64,000 nt of DNA from Pedobacter chitinilyticus (lineage in GTDB: Bacteria; Bacteroidota; Bacteroidia; Sphingobacteriales; Sphingobacteriaceae). Location of the stretch: NCBI RefSeq assembly GCF_003313385.1, contig NZ_QMHN01000003.1:1-64000 (forward strand), in the 5' to 3' direction. The stretch's first letter is position 1. Every line of letters starts with the position of its first letter. The notes under the pieces are model-generated. The model searched no databases, had not been told where the DNA came from, and saw nothing but the letters and a program-made list of their open reading frames with translations. The position numbers and the translations under genes are program-made. Positions 21,709 to 30,095 of this stretch are shown here, piece by piece.

Positions 21709-23013
21709 ATGAAGAAAAGAATTTTAATTGTGCTGTGCCTGCTTACTTTAGGGCGAAACCTATACGCTCAAAAACAAACGTTTATAAGTACTACTGATAT
21801 TGATCATTTTTGGACCGCTTATGATGCTATTCAACAAGCAAAGGATTTCTCAGAAAAAATTTTCATCATTAATGAGCAATACATCAACAAAGGAAGCAAG
21901 GGCCTTAAAGCCTTTATGGAGGTACGACAATATAACGATACGCTTTGGGTGGAATTGATAGATAAGCTACCTAAGTTCTGGAATTCGATAAGGGCAAACA
22001 CGTTAAATATTAAGCATAAAACCGCTGAGCTCGAAAAAGCGATTATTAAGTTAAAAGATATTTATCCTGAGCTAAAACCTGCCGAGATGTATTTCACTAT
22101 TGGCGGGCTACGATCAGCCGGAACAGTAAAGGACAATATGGTACTGGTAGGTGCTGAAATTGCCACTGGAAATGCCAGTATAGATGTTTCTGAGTTTACT
22201 AACAATTGGCTAAAAAATGTTTTCCAAGGGCAATCGCTAGACAACATTGTGTCTCTTAACATTCATGAGTATATCCATACGCAGCAAAAACCTAACGGCT
22301 CCAGCTTACTCAGTCAGGTCATCAGGGAAGGGTCTTGTGACTTTATTGCTGAATTGTCTATCCAAAAGCCTCTCCAAACCAAATATCTAAGTTATGGGAA
22401 AGCCAATGCTTTGAGTATTAAGGAACTTTTTAAAAAAGAAATGTTCTTAAGTGATTATACAAACTGGTTATATAATGGAAGCCAACGGTCAGAAGATGCA
22501 GACCTAGGCTATTATGTAGGTTATGAAATCTGCAAAGCCTATTATCAGCAAGCCAAAAATAAAACACAAGCCATTAAGGACATTATTGAGTTAGATTTTA
22601 GTAATGATCAGGACGTTGAGCTTTTCTTAGAAAGATCAGGTTTTTATTCTGAAAAAATAGACAAAAATGCACTTATAAAAGCTTATCAAAAATTGCAACC
22701 TACCGTGCTAAGTATGTCGCCATTTAACAACGGCGACAAAAATGTAGATACAACAATGAAGGAACTAAGGATTACCTTCTCCAAGCCAATGATCCCTAAA
22801 CGATATTCCATTAGTTTTTCGGAAAAGGGTAAAGCCAATTTTCCTATCACTACTGTAAAAGGTCAGGAGAATGACGACCAGACCTTGGTATTAAATATTG
22901 CTTTAAAACCCAAACAGGATTATGAATTCATCATCACCAATAGAAGTTTCAGATCAAAAGACGGTTATCCTTTAAAAGATGCTGAATATGTTGTAAAGTT
23001 CAGCACAAGGTAA
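21709..23013 (+). CDS. Exported putative metallopeptidase with C-terminal Ig-like domain
   Basis: A 434-residue protein with a signal peptide ending NLYAQ (about residue 20). A zinc-peptidase-like HEYIHTQQ motif lies near residue 187, followed by EGSCDFIAEL about 25 residues later. This is a gluzincin-like HExxH with a downstream glutamate, as in DUF2268-type proteins. The last ~100 residues (from MSPFNNGDKNVDTTMKELRITFSKPM) look like a bacterial Ig-like Big_5/SbsA domain. It probably acts in the periplasm or at the surface on an unknown substrate. ATG at 21709 was chosen over a TTG 15 bp upstream for the clean signal peptide. Confidence 0.82.
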   Translation: MKKRILIVLCLLTLGRNLYAQKQTFISTTDIDHFWTAYDAIQQAKDFSEKIFIINEQYINKGSKGLKAFMEVRQYNDTLWVELIDKLPKFWNSIRANTLNIKHKTAELEKAIIKLKDIYPELKPAEMYFTIGGLRSAGTVKDNMVLVGAEIATGNASIDVSEFTNNWLKNVFQGQSLDNIVSLNIHEYIHTQQKPNGSSLLSQVIREGSCDFIAELSIQKPLQTKYLSYGKANALSIKELFKKEMFLSDYTNWLYNGSQRSEDADLGYYVGYEICKAYYQQAKNKTQAIKDIIELDFSNDQDVELFLERSGFYSEKIDKNALIKAYQKLQPTVLSMSPFNNGDKNVDTTMKELRITFSKPMIPKRYSISFSEKGKANFPITTVKGQENDDQTLVLNIALKPKQDYEFIITNRSFRSKDGYPLKDAEYVVKFSTR

Positions 23014-23050
23014 AATTAGCACCTTTCGTCGATGTGAAAATCATTAACAC

Positions 23051-23058
23051 TATATTTG
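23051..23058 (+). promoter_or_regulatory. -7 box 4 nt before a start codon
   Basis: TATATTTG matches TAnnTTTG and is followed by CGTT and then the ATG at 23063. With the usual spacing from -7 box to start site, transcription would begin at or beside the ATG. Confidence 0.5.
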
Positions 23059-23062
23059 CGTT

Positions 23063-23407
23063 ATGAAAGCATCCGAAATCAATATCAAATGGAAAGAACT
23101 GCAAGAAAAGATTGCGCAGGATTTTGATTCGGAAATCCCAGATTTAAAAGTAATACTGTTTTTAATAGGTGTACAGGAATTGGGAAAAGGTCCAGGTAAA
23201 TTTAGCAAAAGACAGAAAGAAGAATTGATGCATATTGCTACTTGTCGCTTGTTAAGCGAAATGGGCTTTTACGAATTGGAAGGGATTGACCAAGACGGTT
23301 GGCCTCATTGGAAACTAGTCAAACAAATCCCTGCTTATGTGGGATTAGAACAGGAAATGCTACTTAGATCTCTAGCAATTAATTACTTTGCAGATATTTA
23401 CGAATAA
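23063..23407 (+). CDS. Conserved hypothetical protein
   Basis: A 114-residue acidic cytoplasmic protein without signal peptide or membrane segment. It is predicted mostly helical, with a compact hydrophobic core (LKVILFLIGVQELG, LLSEMGFYELEG, HWKLV). I recognise no catalytic motif. The gene stands alone between an exported peptidase and a terminator shared with the OmpA lipoprotein. A TATATTTG box 4 nt before ATG suggests a leaderless mRNA. Confidence 0.75.
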   Translation: MKASEINIKWKELQEKIAQDFDSEIPDLKVILFLIGVQELGKGPGKFSKRQKEELMHIATCRLLSEMGFYELEGIDQDGWPHWKLVKQIPAYVGLEQEMLLRSLAINYFADIYE

Positions 23408-23444
23408 AAAATCCCCCAGTGATTGCTCGCTGGGGGATTTTTTT
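23408..23444. terminator. Bidirectional intrinsic terminator
   Basis: AAAATCCCCCAG (23408-23419) pairs with CTGGGGGATTTT (23430-23441) around 10 nt. T runs on either side serve both the convergent hypothetical gene and the OmpA lipoprotein gene. Confidence 0.88.
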
Positions 23445-23460
23445 ATGATTTAAGCTTAGC

Positions 23461-24141
23461 TTATCCAGCTTTTTCAGCTGCTTCTTTTTTCAATTGCTCG
23501 TTAGCAACGATTACAATTTCTACCCTACGGTTAGCTGCACGACCATCTTCGGTTGCATTATCTGCAATTGGCTCATTGAAACCTTTACCTTCTGTTACCA
23601 AACGTGATGCTGGAACGCCTTGTGAAACTGCATAAGTTTTAACCGCTGCAGCTCTTTTTTCAGATACACTTTGATTTACCGCTGCAGTACCTACGTTATC
23701 GGTATGACCAATCACTTTTACATCAGTTCCTGGATATTGGTTTAATGAAGCGGCTAAAGTTTGAATGTTCTTTTTAGCTGCATCTTTCAATTCAGTTTTG
23801 TTGAAATCGAAAAGGATACCACTATCAAATCTTACAATAATCCCTTCACCTTCACGAATTACTTCTGCACCTGGAATTGCTTGTTGAATTTCTGCGGCTT
23901 GCTTATCCATTCTCTTTCCGATGAAACCACCAGCAGTACCACCAACAGCAGCACCTATTACAGCGCCCACAGCAGTGTTACCCGCTTTTTTTCCAATTAA
24001 AGCGCCTATTACACCACCAGCTGCTGCGCCAATACCTGCACCTTTTTGAGTATTGGTTAGGCTATCGCAGCTTTGAAAAATCATTGCACCTACCGATAAA
24101 GCTATAGCGACAGTTGCTGTCTTAAATTTTGTAGTCATCAT
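23461..24141 (-). CDS. OmpA-family lipoprotein with glycine zipper
   Basis: A 226-residue outer-membrane lipoprotein. The signal peptide ends with the lipobox FQSC (Cys near 25). A glycine-zipper segment (GAGIGAAAGGVIGALIGKKAG and a second copy) spans about 33-75. A C-terminal OmpA/MotB peptidoglycan-binding domain spans about 95-215, with FNKTELKDAAKKNI, VIGHTDNVGT and NRRVEI. It resembles YiaD-type proteins that tie the outer membrane to peptidoglycan. A strong terminator follows. The minus strand reads TACCTTTG at 24191-24184, a likely -7 box. Confidence 0.93.
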   Translation of the reverse strand: MMTTKFKTATVAIALSVGAMIFQSCDSLTNTQKGAGIGAAAGGVIGALIGKKAGNTAVGAVIGAAVGGTAGGFIGKRMDKQAAEIQQAIPGAEVIREGEGIIVRFDSGILFDFNKTELKDAAKKNIQTLAASLNQYPGTDVKVIGHTDNVGTAAVNQSVSEKRAAAVKTYAVSQGVPASRLVTEGKGFNEPIADNATEDGRAANRRVEIVIVANEQLKKEAAEKAG

Positions 24142-24183
24142 TTCTTATGTTGTTTAATTCTTAATGTTGTGTATTCCACTATT

Positions 24184-24191
24184 CAAAGGTA
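24184..24191 (-). promoter_or_regulatory. -7 box of the OmpA lipoprotein gene
   Basis: The minus strand reads TACCTTTG, identical to the rRNA promoter -7 boxes, 42 nt before the start codon. No clear TTG at the standard spacing. Confidence 0.5.
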
Positions 24192-24334
24192 ATGCCAATT
24201 TAACACCCGTGTATAAAATATTCGCTTTTTTAGCCAAACAGCATTGATTGACAAATAAATCAAAAGCCATAGCTCTCATCTCTTGTTTAGCGATTGACCA
24301 CAATTTTATACAACAAACTCGTTACAAGATTATA

Positions 24335-25030
24335 TTATTCCCCAAAATAGGCTTCCAGTTCCTTCAAAGAATTTTCATCAGTATGGAAATCTTTAATGAC
24401 TTGCCCTTTCTCTAGTAAAATGATTCGATTACATACATCGGTTACGTGGTTTAAATCATGACTTGAAATAAAAGTGGTTAAACGCTGTGTTGTGCTCAGG
24501 TTCTTAATTAAAGTTTTTAGCCTAATTTGGGTGGTTGGATCTAAGTTGGCAAAAGGCTCATCCAAAATTAACAGTTCTGGTTTCTGCATTAGCGCCGCTG
24601 CAATACCTACCTTATTTTGATTGCCCTTTGAAAAATCTCGGATATACTTTCCACGGTTCAATATCTCACCATTGAAAAATTCTTCGTACTGTTTCAGGTA
24701 ATCAGCAACGTGGGCAATGCTTAGCCCATGCAAACTACCTATAAAAGTAAAATATTCTTCTGGGGTAAGGTAATCGATCAAAAACCCTTCATCTAAATAA
24801 GAAGCGGTATAATCTTTCCATTGGGTGCTTTTAGCAACATTGATATCTTTCGAAAGGATTTCGCCGCTATCTGGTCGTATTAAATCCAAAAGCATTCTGA
24901 AAAATGTGGTTTTTCCCGCTCCGTTGTTTCCCACTAGACCAATGGTTTCGCCTGCTCTAATATTTAAACTTCGAATATCTACCACGGTTCGGCCACCGTA
25001 GCTTTTTACTAAATTATTTACTTCAATCAT
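24335..25030 (-). CDS. ABC transporter ATP-binding protein
   Basis: A 231-residue ATPase: Walker A GLVGNNGAGKTT near residues 35-46, signature FSKGNQNK near 128-135, Walker B LLILDEPFANLD near 153-164 and H-loop SSHDL. It begins 5 bp after the membrane subunit gene and forms a two-gene exporter with it. The length and degenerate signature fit gliding/antibiotic-type ABC exporters. The substrate is unknown. Confidence 0.9.
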   Translation of the reverse strand: MIEVNNLVKSYGGRTVVDIRSLNIRAGETIGLVGNNGAGKTTFFRMLLDLIRPDSGEILSKDINVAKSTQWKDYTASYLDEGFLIDYLTPEEYFTFIGSLHGLSIAHVADYLKQYEEFFNGEILNRGKYIRDFSKGNQNKVGIAAALMQKPELLILDEPFANLDPTTQIRLKTLIKNLSTTQRLTTFISSHDLNHVTDVCNRIILLEKGQVIKDFHTDENSLKELEAYFGE

Positions 25031-25035
25031 AGTTT

Positions 25036-26508
25036 TTATTCTCTAAAGCCTTCGGCTATTTTATAACGTTGTTGTTCAAATTTCCTTACAATTACACCTA
25101 CCCAAAAATTACGCATTAGCAAACCTAACAAGCCTAAAAAAGCCAATGTTGCTAAACCCCAATAAGGCAGGTTAAGAATGCCAAATGGCAAATAAATAAT
25201 TACTGGGAGCAAAAGTAATGGCAAACCTAGCAACCATTGCGTAGCGCCCACTCCCTGCCAGTTGAAACTTGCACTGCGGGTAATATCTAATCGCTTATAA
25301 TTAAAATTGGCAAAATAAAGTACCACAATGGTGCCTACACCGATGTTATATAGGTATGCTGCTAAGTGCAATAATAGCAGTTTATAGCTCATGAAACCAT
25401 AAAAACTTGAAAGCAGCGTAATGATGGTACTGCTCATAGTAAAGAGCAGAAATTTAGCCTTGATAAAATCCCTGTGATTGATTTTGTTGGTCAGCAAACC
25501 ATCGAAATGCGCACTTTGCCAAGCAAACATAAACTGTCCATATATTGAAATGGTAATCCCCGTCATAAACACTGCGGCAAAAAGCATTTTACCAAATTCA
25601 TCGCCTTCAATTAATGGCATCCGATAAAAAAAGAAACCATAGCACAAGAACATAAATCCCATAATGACAGAGCTTCTTGAACGCTTGTGTCTCAAAATTA
25701 GTTTCAATTCTAATGCAGCTAATTCTCCAACCCTACCAAATTGATTAAGGAAAGGATAATCAGTACTCACCTTTTTCTCATTCTTCGAGCTCAACTCTTC
25801 GGTGTACAAATTGGCTTTTAAAAATTTAGCATTGATATAAAAGACAGCAAAAGCCATGATTGGGAAAATCAACGCCAAAAAAGGATATTTAGCAACTGTT
25901 TGGAAGACCAGGTTAGAGAAATTTCGAATAGAAATGAAACCATAATAGTCAGAAGCGGCCAACCCTAAAATAACCACAATACCTGCCGCAAAAATGGCAA
26001 CATTGTTAATCGCTTTGCGCTTGATATAAAGCACTAAGAAGTTATTGAACAAAATCAAACCTAATATAGATACCAAATAAGCCAATGCGCCAACCACCCC
26101 GTTTGCCGCATTGATATTGATAAATATAAACGGCAAGAAAATAAATAACGGCAGGATATTAAAAAAGGAAACTAGCGATTTAAGGTTTAAAAAATTAACA
26201 ATGGTTTGCCTAGAGATATTCAAATGGAGATAAGGAACAATGCTTAGCGTAGGGAGTTCCTGCATTTGTATCCTGATGGCCAAGTCCAGCAAAAAATAAT
26301 ATAAAATCAATCCGTTAAATACAATGACTGGATTGACATTAGGCATCACCTTCTCGATAATTGCGGTCATCCAAAAACCTACGCCTATGGCTACTGCCAA
26401 AAAATAAAGCATAAAAAACCCAAGTACGATTTGAGCAGCAATACTTCCTGCTTTATTTCGGCTACGCCAAAAGGATTTCCATTGATGTGATAAAAAAGTA
26501 GTCAGCAT
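25036..26508 (-). CDS. DUF5687-family ABC permease
   Basis: A 490-residue polytopic inner-membrane protein with about 11-12 hydrophobic segments. It starts MLTTFLSHQWKSFWRSRNKAGS, the usual beginning of DUF5687 proteins in Bacteroidetes, which pair with an ABC ATPase as here (ATPase 5 bp downstream). Its start is one base after the rarA stop, so it may share the rarA transcript. The transported substrate is unknown. Confidence 0.85.
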   Translation of the reverse strand: MLTTFLSHQWKSFWRSRNKAGSIAAQIVLGFFMLYFLAVAIGVGFWMTAIIEKVMPNVNPVIVFNGLILYYFLLDLAIRIQMQELPTLSIVPYLHLNISRQTIVNFLNLKSLVSFFNILPLFIFLPFIFININAANGVVGALAYLVSILGLILFNNFLVLYIKRKAINNVAIFAAGIVVILGLAASDYYGFISIRNFSNLVFQTVAKYPFLALIFPIMAFAVFYINAKFLKANLYTEELSSKNEKKVSTDYPFLNQFGRVGELAALELKLILRHKRSRSSVIMGFMFLCYGFFFYRMPLIEGDEFGKMLFAAVFMTGITISIYGQFMFAWQSAHFDGLLTNKINHRDFIKAKFLLFTMSSTIITLLSSFYGFMSYKLLLLHLAAYLYNIGVGTIVVLYFANFNYKRLDITRSASFNWQGVGATQWLLGLPLLLLPVIIYLPFGILNLPYWGLATLAFLGLLGLLMRNFWVGVIVRKFEQQRYKIAEGFRE

Positions 26509-26509
26509 A

Positions 26510-27790
26510 TTAATAATTGTATTTATTCTTCCAATTCTGTTTCAGTTTCTCTCTTAGTTTTTCTTCAGCGGGGTTTTTCCCTGGATCGTAAAGTTTGGTG
26601 CCACTTAATTTTTCCGGCAGGTATTCCTGCGCTTCAAAATTACCATCGTAAGCATGTGAATATTTATAGTCTGCACCATAACCGATGTTTTTCATCAATT
26701 TAGTTGGTGCATTACGTAAATGTAAAGGCACTGGCAAATCTCCCGTTTCTTTTACCAAAGCTTGGGCATGATTAATGGCCATATAGGAAGCATTACTTTT
26801 AACTGAAGATGCCAAATAGGTTACACATTGCGAAAGGATGATGCGAGCTTCGGGAAAACCAATCACGTTTACCGACTGAAAGCAATTATTAGCTAAAAGC
26901 AGTGCGTTGGGATTAGCATTTCCAATATCTTCGGACGCCAGAATAAGCAACCTGCGAGCGATAAATAATGGATCTTCTCCACCTTCTATCATTCTGGCCA
27001 ACCAGTATACCGCTGCATTGGGATCGCTGCCTCGGATGGATTTGATAAAAGCTGAAATAATATCGTAATGTTGCTCGCCAGCCTTGTCATAGAGCGCCAA
27101 GTTTTGTTGTGCATGGACCAGTACATTTTCATTGGTCAGCTCTAGTTGGTCCCCACCTATTCCATTAACGGCAATTTCTAAAACGTTCAATAATTTTCTG
27201 GCGTCGCCACCACTTAAACGAATTAGCGCTTCGTGTTCCTTAATTTTTATCTTCTTTTTTGAGAGGACTTCATCCTTGGTGATGGATGTATTTAACAGTC
27301 CAACCAATTCTTCTTCCGTTAAATTCTGGAGAATATAAACTTGACATCTGGATAGCAAAGCTGAAATGACTTCGAAACTTGGATTTTCGGTAGTTGCTCC
27401 AATTAAAGTAACCAATCCTCGTTCTACCGCTCCAAGCAAACTGTCTTGCTGCGACTTGCTGAATCGATGAATCTCGTCGATAAATAAGACGGGCATTCCC
27501 ATAAAACCGCCTTTCATTGCAGCGGCTTTATCGATTACCTCTCTCACGTCTTTCACGCCCGAATTGATGGCACTTAACGCAAAAAATGGACGGTCTAAGT
27601 TTTGGGAAATAATGGTAGCCAAGGTTGTTTTTCCTACGCCTGGTGGCCCCCAAAAAATCATGGATGGAATGCGACCACTTTCAATTGCTTTCCGCAAAAC
27701 CGCACCTTCGCCCACCAAATGCTTTTGCCCTACATATTCGTCAAGGTTTTTTGGTCGTAATCTTTCGGCTAATGGTATTAGGTTTTGCAT
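26510..27790 (-). CDS. rarA: Replication-associated recombination protein A (RarA/MgsA-type AAA ATPase)
   Basis: A 426-residue AAA+ ATPase acting at stalled replication forks. N-terminal MQNLIPLAERLRPKNLDEYVGQKHLVG is typical. Walker A GPPGVGKTT is near residue 48, Walker B LFIDEIHRF near 97 and sensor 1 LIGATTENPSF near 122. The C-terminal clamp-loader and MgsA domains have DPLFIARRLLILASEDIGNANP. The length is normal. ATG at 27790 is the true start; the GTG at 27808 is inside the repeat arm of the GxxExxY cassette and the extension is not conserved. The cassette therefore forms the 5' flank of rarA. Confidence 0.94.
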   Translation of the reverse strand: MQNLIPLAERLRPKNLDEYVGQKHLVGEGAVLRKAIESGRIPSMIFWGPPGVGKTTLATIISQNLDRPFFALSAINSGVKDVREVIDKAAAMKGGFMGMPVLFIDEIHRFSKSQQDSLLGAVERGLVTLIGATTENPSFEVISALLSRCQVYILQNLTEEELVGLLNTSITKDEVLSKKKIKIKEHEALIRLSGGDARKLLNVLEIAVNGIGGDQLELTNENVLVHAQQNLALYDKAGEQHYDIISAFIKSIRGSDPNAAVYWLARMIEGGEDPLFIARRLLILASEDIGNANPNALLLANNCFQSVNVIGFPEARIILSQCVTYLASSVKSNASYMAINHAQALVKETGDLPVPLHLRNAPTKLMKNIGYGADYKYSHAYDGNFEAQEYLPEKLSGTKLYDPGKNPAEEKLREKLKQNWKNKYNY

Positions 27791-27803
27791 AAAATTTATT
27801 TTG

Positions 27804-28326
27804 GCCACAGATGCACAAATATCTTTATAGTCAATAGGTATAAAATCTTATCGAGATGTTACAATATCTTCCAAGATTTTGTATTTATAATATAAGTCTC
27901 TTATAATTCAAGCGGGTCTCTCCAAAGTTAACAACAAGCGCTATTTTCTTTTTAGAAACTTTTAAGTAGTTAATGGCTTGTGCAATATGTTCGTCCACGA
28001 TACAGCTTGTACATTTAATTTCCAAAATGATATTGTCAAAAACAACAAAGTCCGCATAAAATTTATGCGGTAAAACAATTCCCTTATAATTAACAAGATA
28101 TTCCTGCTCTCGTTTATAAAATATGTTTGTTTTTTGAAACTCATACTCAAGTGCATCTTTATAAACGATCTCTAAAAATCCTACACCCAACTGATTATGA
28201 ACTTCCATACAAAGTCCAATGATCTCGTACGTCTCTTCTTTCAAAATAAAATTCATAGGTAACTTTTATTTTGTGATAAGTAAAAATACGCCTTAAAGAC
28301 AAGACGATTATCTGTGCATCTGTGGC
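27804..28326. mobile_element. Putative cassette: GxxExxY gene bracketed by inverted repeats
   Basis: The left arm GCCACAGATGCACAAATAT (27804-27822) and the right arm (28308-28326, complement GCCACAGATGCACAGATAA) match at 17 of 19 bases and bracket only the GxxExxY gene. The same arms end two gene-free mini-elements at 8470 and 46687. The right arm supplies part of the TAG stop of the helicase gene (28328-28326). This looks like a 523-bp unit that moved, or was copied, into the rarA-helicase interval. Mobility is inferred; no target duplication was identified. Confidence 0.55.
27885..28256 (-). CDS. GxxExxY protein, PD-(D/E)XK nuclease-like
   Basis: A 123-residue protein. The family motif is seen as LGVGFLEIVYKDAL (GFLEIVY near residues 26-32). 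A nuclease-fold core follows with an Asp in ADFVVFDN near 70 and EIK in IILEIKC near 80, the layout of the PD-(D/E)XK superfamily. The role in the cell is unknown. The gene has its own inverted-repeat flanks and AT-rich spacers, and it separates two housekeeping genes on the same strand. A DNA-acting enzyme within repeats that are also found alone suggests a REP/RAYT-like partnership, but this is only inference. Confidence 0.88.
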   Translation of the reverse strand: MNFILKEETYEIIGLCMEVHNQLGVGFLEIVYKDALEYEFQKTNIFYKREQEYLVNYKGIVLPHKFYADFVVFDNIILEIKCTSCIVDEHIAQAINYLKVSKKKIALVVNFGETRLNYKRLIL

Positions 28327-29540
28327 TAAACTGTTTTCGGCTTTTTCTTAAAAAACTTTTTCTTCTTCTTTTTGTAAGGTTTCTTTTCTCCTTCAGGCTG
28401 CTCTTTTGGCGCCTCTCCTAAATGTTCAGGAAGAGGAATGCGCTCAATAGAACGTTCTATTAATTTTTCAATATTGGCTAAACGTCGTTTATCTTTTGGA
28501 TTAACCAAGGTGATGGCCGTTCCAGTAGTTGCCGCACGAGCGGTACGCCCAATACGGTGAATATAATCTTCAGGATCCTGCGGGGCATCAAAGTTGATCA
28601 CCAAATCAATACCTGTTACATCAATTCCACGGCTCAACACATCGGTACCAATTAAAACATTGAGCTTGCTGTTCTTAAAGTCCAGCATAATGGCTTCCCG
28701 TTCTTTCTGCTCCAAGTCGCTGTGAAATGCCTCGGCCTTAAGTCCCAGCTTTCTAAACACCTTTCCTAACTCCTTCACCTTTTCCTTACGCCCTGCAAAT
28801 ACGATGATGCGGTTGTAATCGGCAGATTTTAAGATTTCTGTTAGCAGGGCAATTTTCTGATCATCGTGGATCAAATACACCTGCTGGTTAATCCCTTCTG
28901 CAGGTTTAGAAATCGAAATGTTAATTTGCTCGGGCTGCTGTAATAAATTGTTAGCTAGCTTTCTTATTTTGAGCGGCATGGTAGCCGAGAACATTACTGT
29001 TTGGCGCTTTGTTGGCAAATAACCTACAATTTTCATGATATCATCATAAAACCCCATGTCTAGCATACGGTCGGCTTCGTCTAGTACCAAGTGTTCCAAC
29101 TTGTCCATTTTTAGTGTTCCCGATGCCAAATGCGAAATTAATCTGCCTGGTGTTGCAATAATGATATCCACTCCGTCACGCATCGATCTTTTTTGCTGAT
29201 CATAAGCTACCCCATCGCCACCACCATATACCGTTAGTGAGCTAATGTTGGTGAAATAAGAAAGTGCTTCTACCTGTACATCTATCTGTTGGGCCAACTC
29301 ACGGGTTGGTGCTAAAATTAATACGTTATTATGTCGTTCGTGCTTTTGGGTCAACAGGTTCATCAAAGGCAATAAGTAAGCACCCGTTTTACCTGTTCCA
29401 GTTTGTGCACAAGCAATCAAATCCTTGTTTTCACTAATGATGGGAATGGCCTGTTGCTGTATGGGTGTAGCATTTTTAAAGCCCATTGCTAGTAAGCCTT
29501 CTAAAAGCTCAGTATTAAATCCAAATTCTTTAAAATCCAA
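28326..29540 (-). CDS. DEAD-box RNA helicase, RhlE-like
   Basis: About 404 residues. The Q-motif is near the start (FGFNTELLEGLLAMGFKNATPIQQQAIP). Motif I is AQTGTGKT, then PTRELA, TPGRL, motif II DEAD (VLDEADRMLDMGF), motif III SAT, and motif VI HRIGRTAR. A lysine-rich tail (KKPYKKKKKKFFKKK) should aid RNA binding. RNA remodelling in the cytoplasm, as in ribosome assembly or cold response. TTG at 29540 (MDFKEFGFN) fits the family start; the TTG at 29594 is the -33 promoter element. The TAG stop falls in a repeat arm. Confidence 0.92.
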   Translation of the reverse strand: MDFKEFGFNTELLEGLLAMGFKNATPIQQQAIPIISENKDLIACAQTGTGKTGAYLLPLMNLLTQKHERHNNVLILAPTRELAQQIDVQVEALSYFTNISSLTVYGGGDGVAYDQQKRSMRDGVDIIIATPGRLISHLASGTLKMDKLEHLVLDEADRMLDMGFYDDIMKIVGYLPTKRQTVMFSATMPLKIRKLANNLLQQPEQINISISKPAEGINQQVYLIHDDQKIALLTEILKSADYNRIIVFAGRKEKVKELGKVFRKLGLKAEAFHSDLEQKEREAIMLDFKNSKLNVLIGTDVLSRGIDVTGIDLVINFDAPQDPEDYIHRIGRTARAATTGTAITLVNPKDKRRLANIEKLIERSIERIPLPEHLGEAPKEQPEGEKKPYKKKKKKFFKKKPKTV

Positions 29541-29563
29541 TATTTTATCTAATAAATTGACTA

Positions 29564-29594
29564 TAAAAGTACTTTTAATTGGGGCTAAAAGCAA
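29564..29594 (-). promoter_or_regulatory. Promoter of the DEAD-box helicase
   Basis: On the minus strand TTG (29594-29592), 20 bp, TACTTTTA (29571-29564), seven of eight matches to TAnnTTTG. The start site would be near 29558, which places the TTG start codon at 29540 in the message. Confidence 0.6.
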
Positions 29595-29789
29595 ATCACA
29601 ATGTAAAGCAGCTTTTTTTGAAAGCTGTTAATTATGAATACAATTCCCATATTCATCAACTGTAGTATCTCTTTACGCCGCTTTGCGGAAAATTAAAAAA
29701 CTTTGCATTAAAATTTAACAGCAAAGAAAAACACTAGTTCGCAGAGAACGCCAATCTTCATTGCACAGTTTTTGGTTAAATAAACCCGT

Positions 29790-29900
29790 ATTGCAGCGGA
29801 AATACTTTTTGTGGCATGGCCCAGAAACCTCGTAGGTTTTGAAAACCTACGAGGTTTAAGCTCCTAACAATCACAAAAAGATTGCTGCATAAAGCGGGAC
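29790..29900. repeat. Composite palindromic repeat
   Basis: A perfect palindrome AAACCTCGTAGGTTTT-G-AAAACCTACGAGGTTT occupies 29825-29857. Around it an imperfect inverted pair is seen: GCAGC...CTTTTTGTG on the left and CACAAAAAG...GCTGC on the right. The rest of the 29541-30059 interval has no supportable gene. Confidence 0.7.
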
Positions 29901-30059
29901 TACCATTACCGATGAAATGCTGACTTACATTTTCAAATTTAACTCCTTAAAGTACAAGTGCAAACGTTGCCAAAAGACCATTTTACTTAGAACGTTTCTA
30001 AATTGTCGTTTTGTCGTTTTTTTGTAAGTTTTATTCCCAATAAGTTTTCATATTTTAGA

Positions 30060-30067
30060 TAGATTTG
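30060..30067 (+). promoter_or_regulatory. -7 box of the sdh operon
   Basis: TAGATTTG (TAnnTTTG) lies 28 nt before the sdhC ATG. No clear TTG at 17-23 bp upstream, only T-rich sequence. Confidence 0.5.
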
Positions 30068-30095
30068 CACACTAGAATTATAAATAAACAATCTA

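Noticed and set aside
27806..27808. GTG start extending rarA
   Set aside because: It lies in the repeat arm of the cassette, and the family start is MQNLIPLAERLRPKN at 27790.
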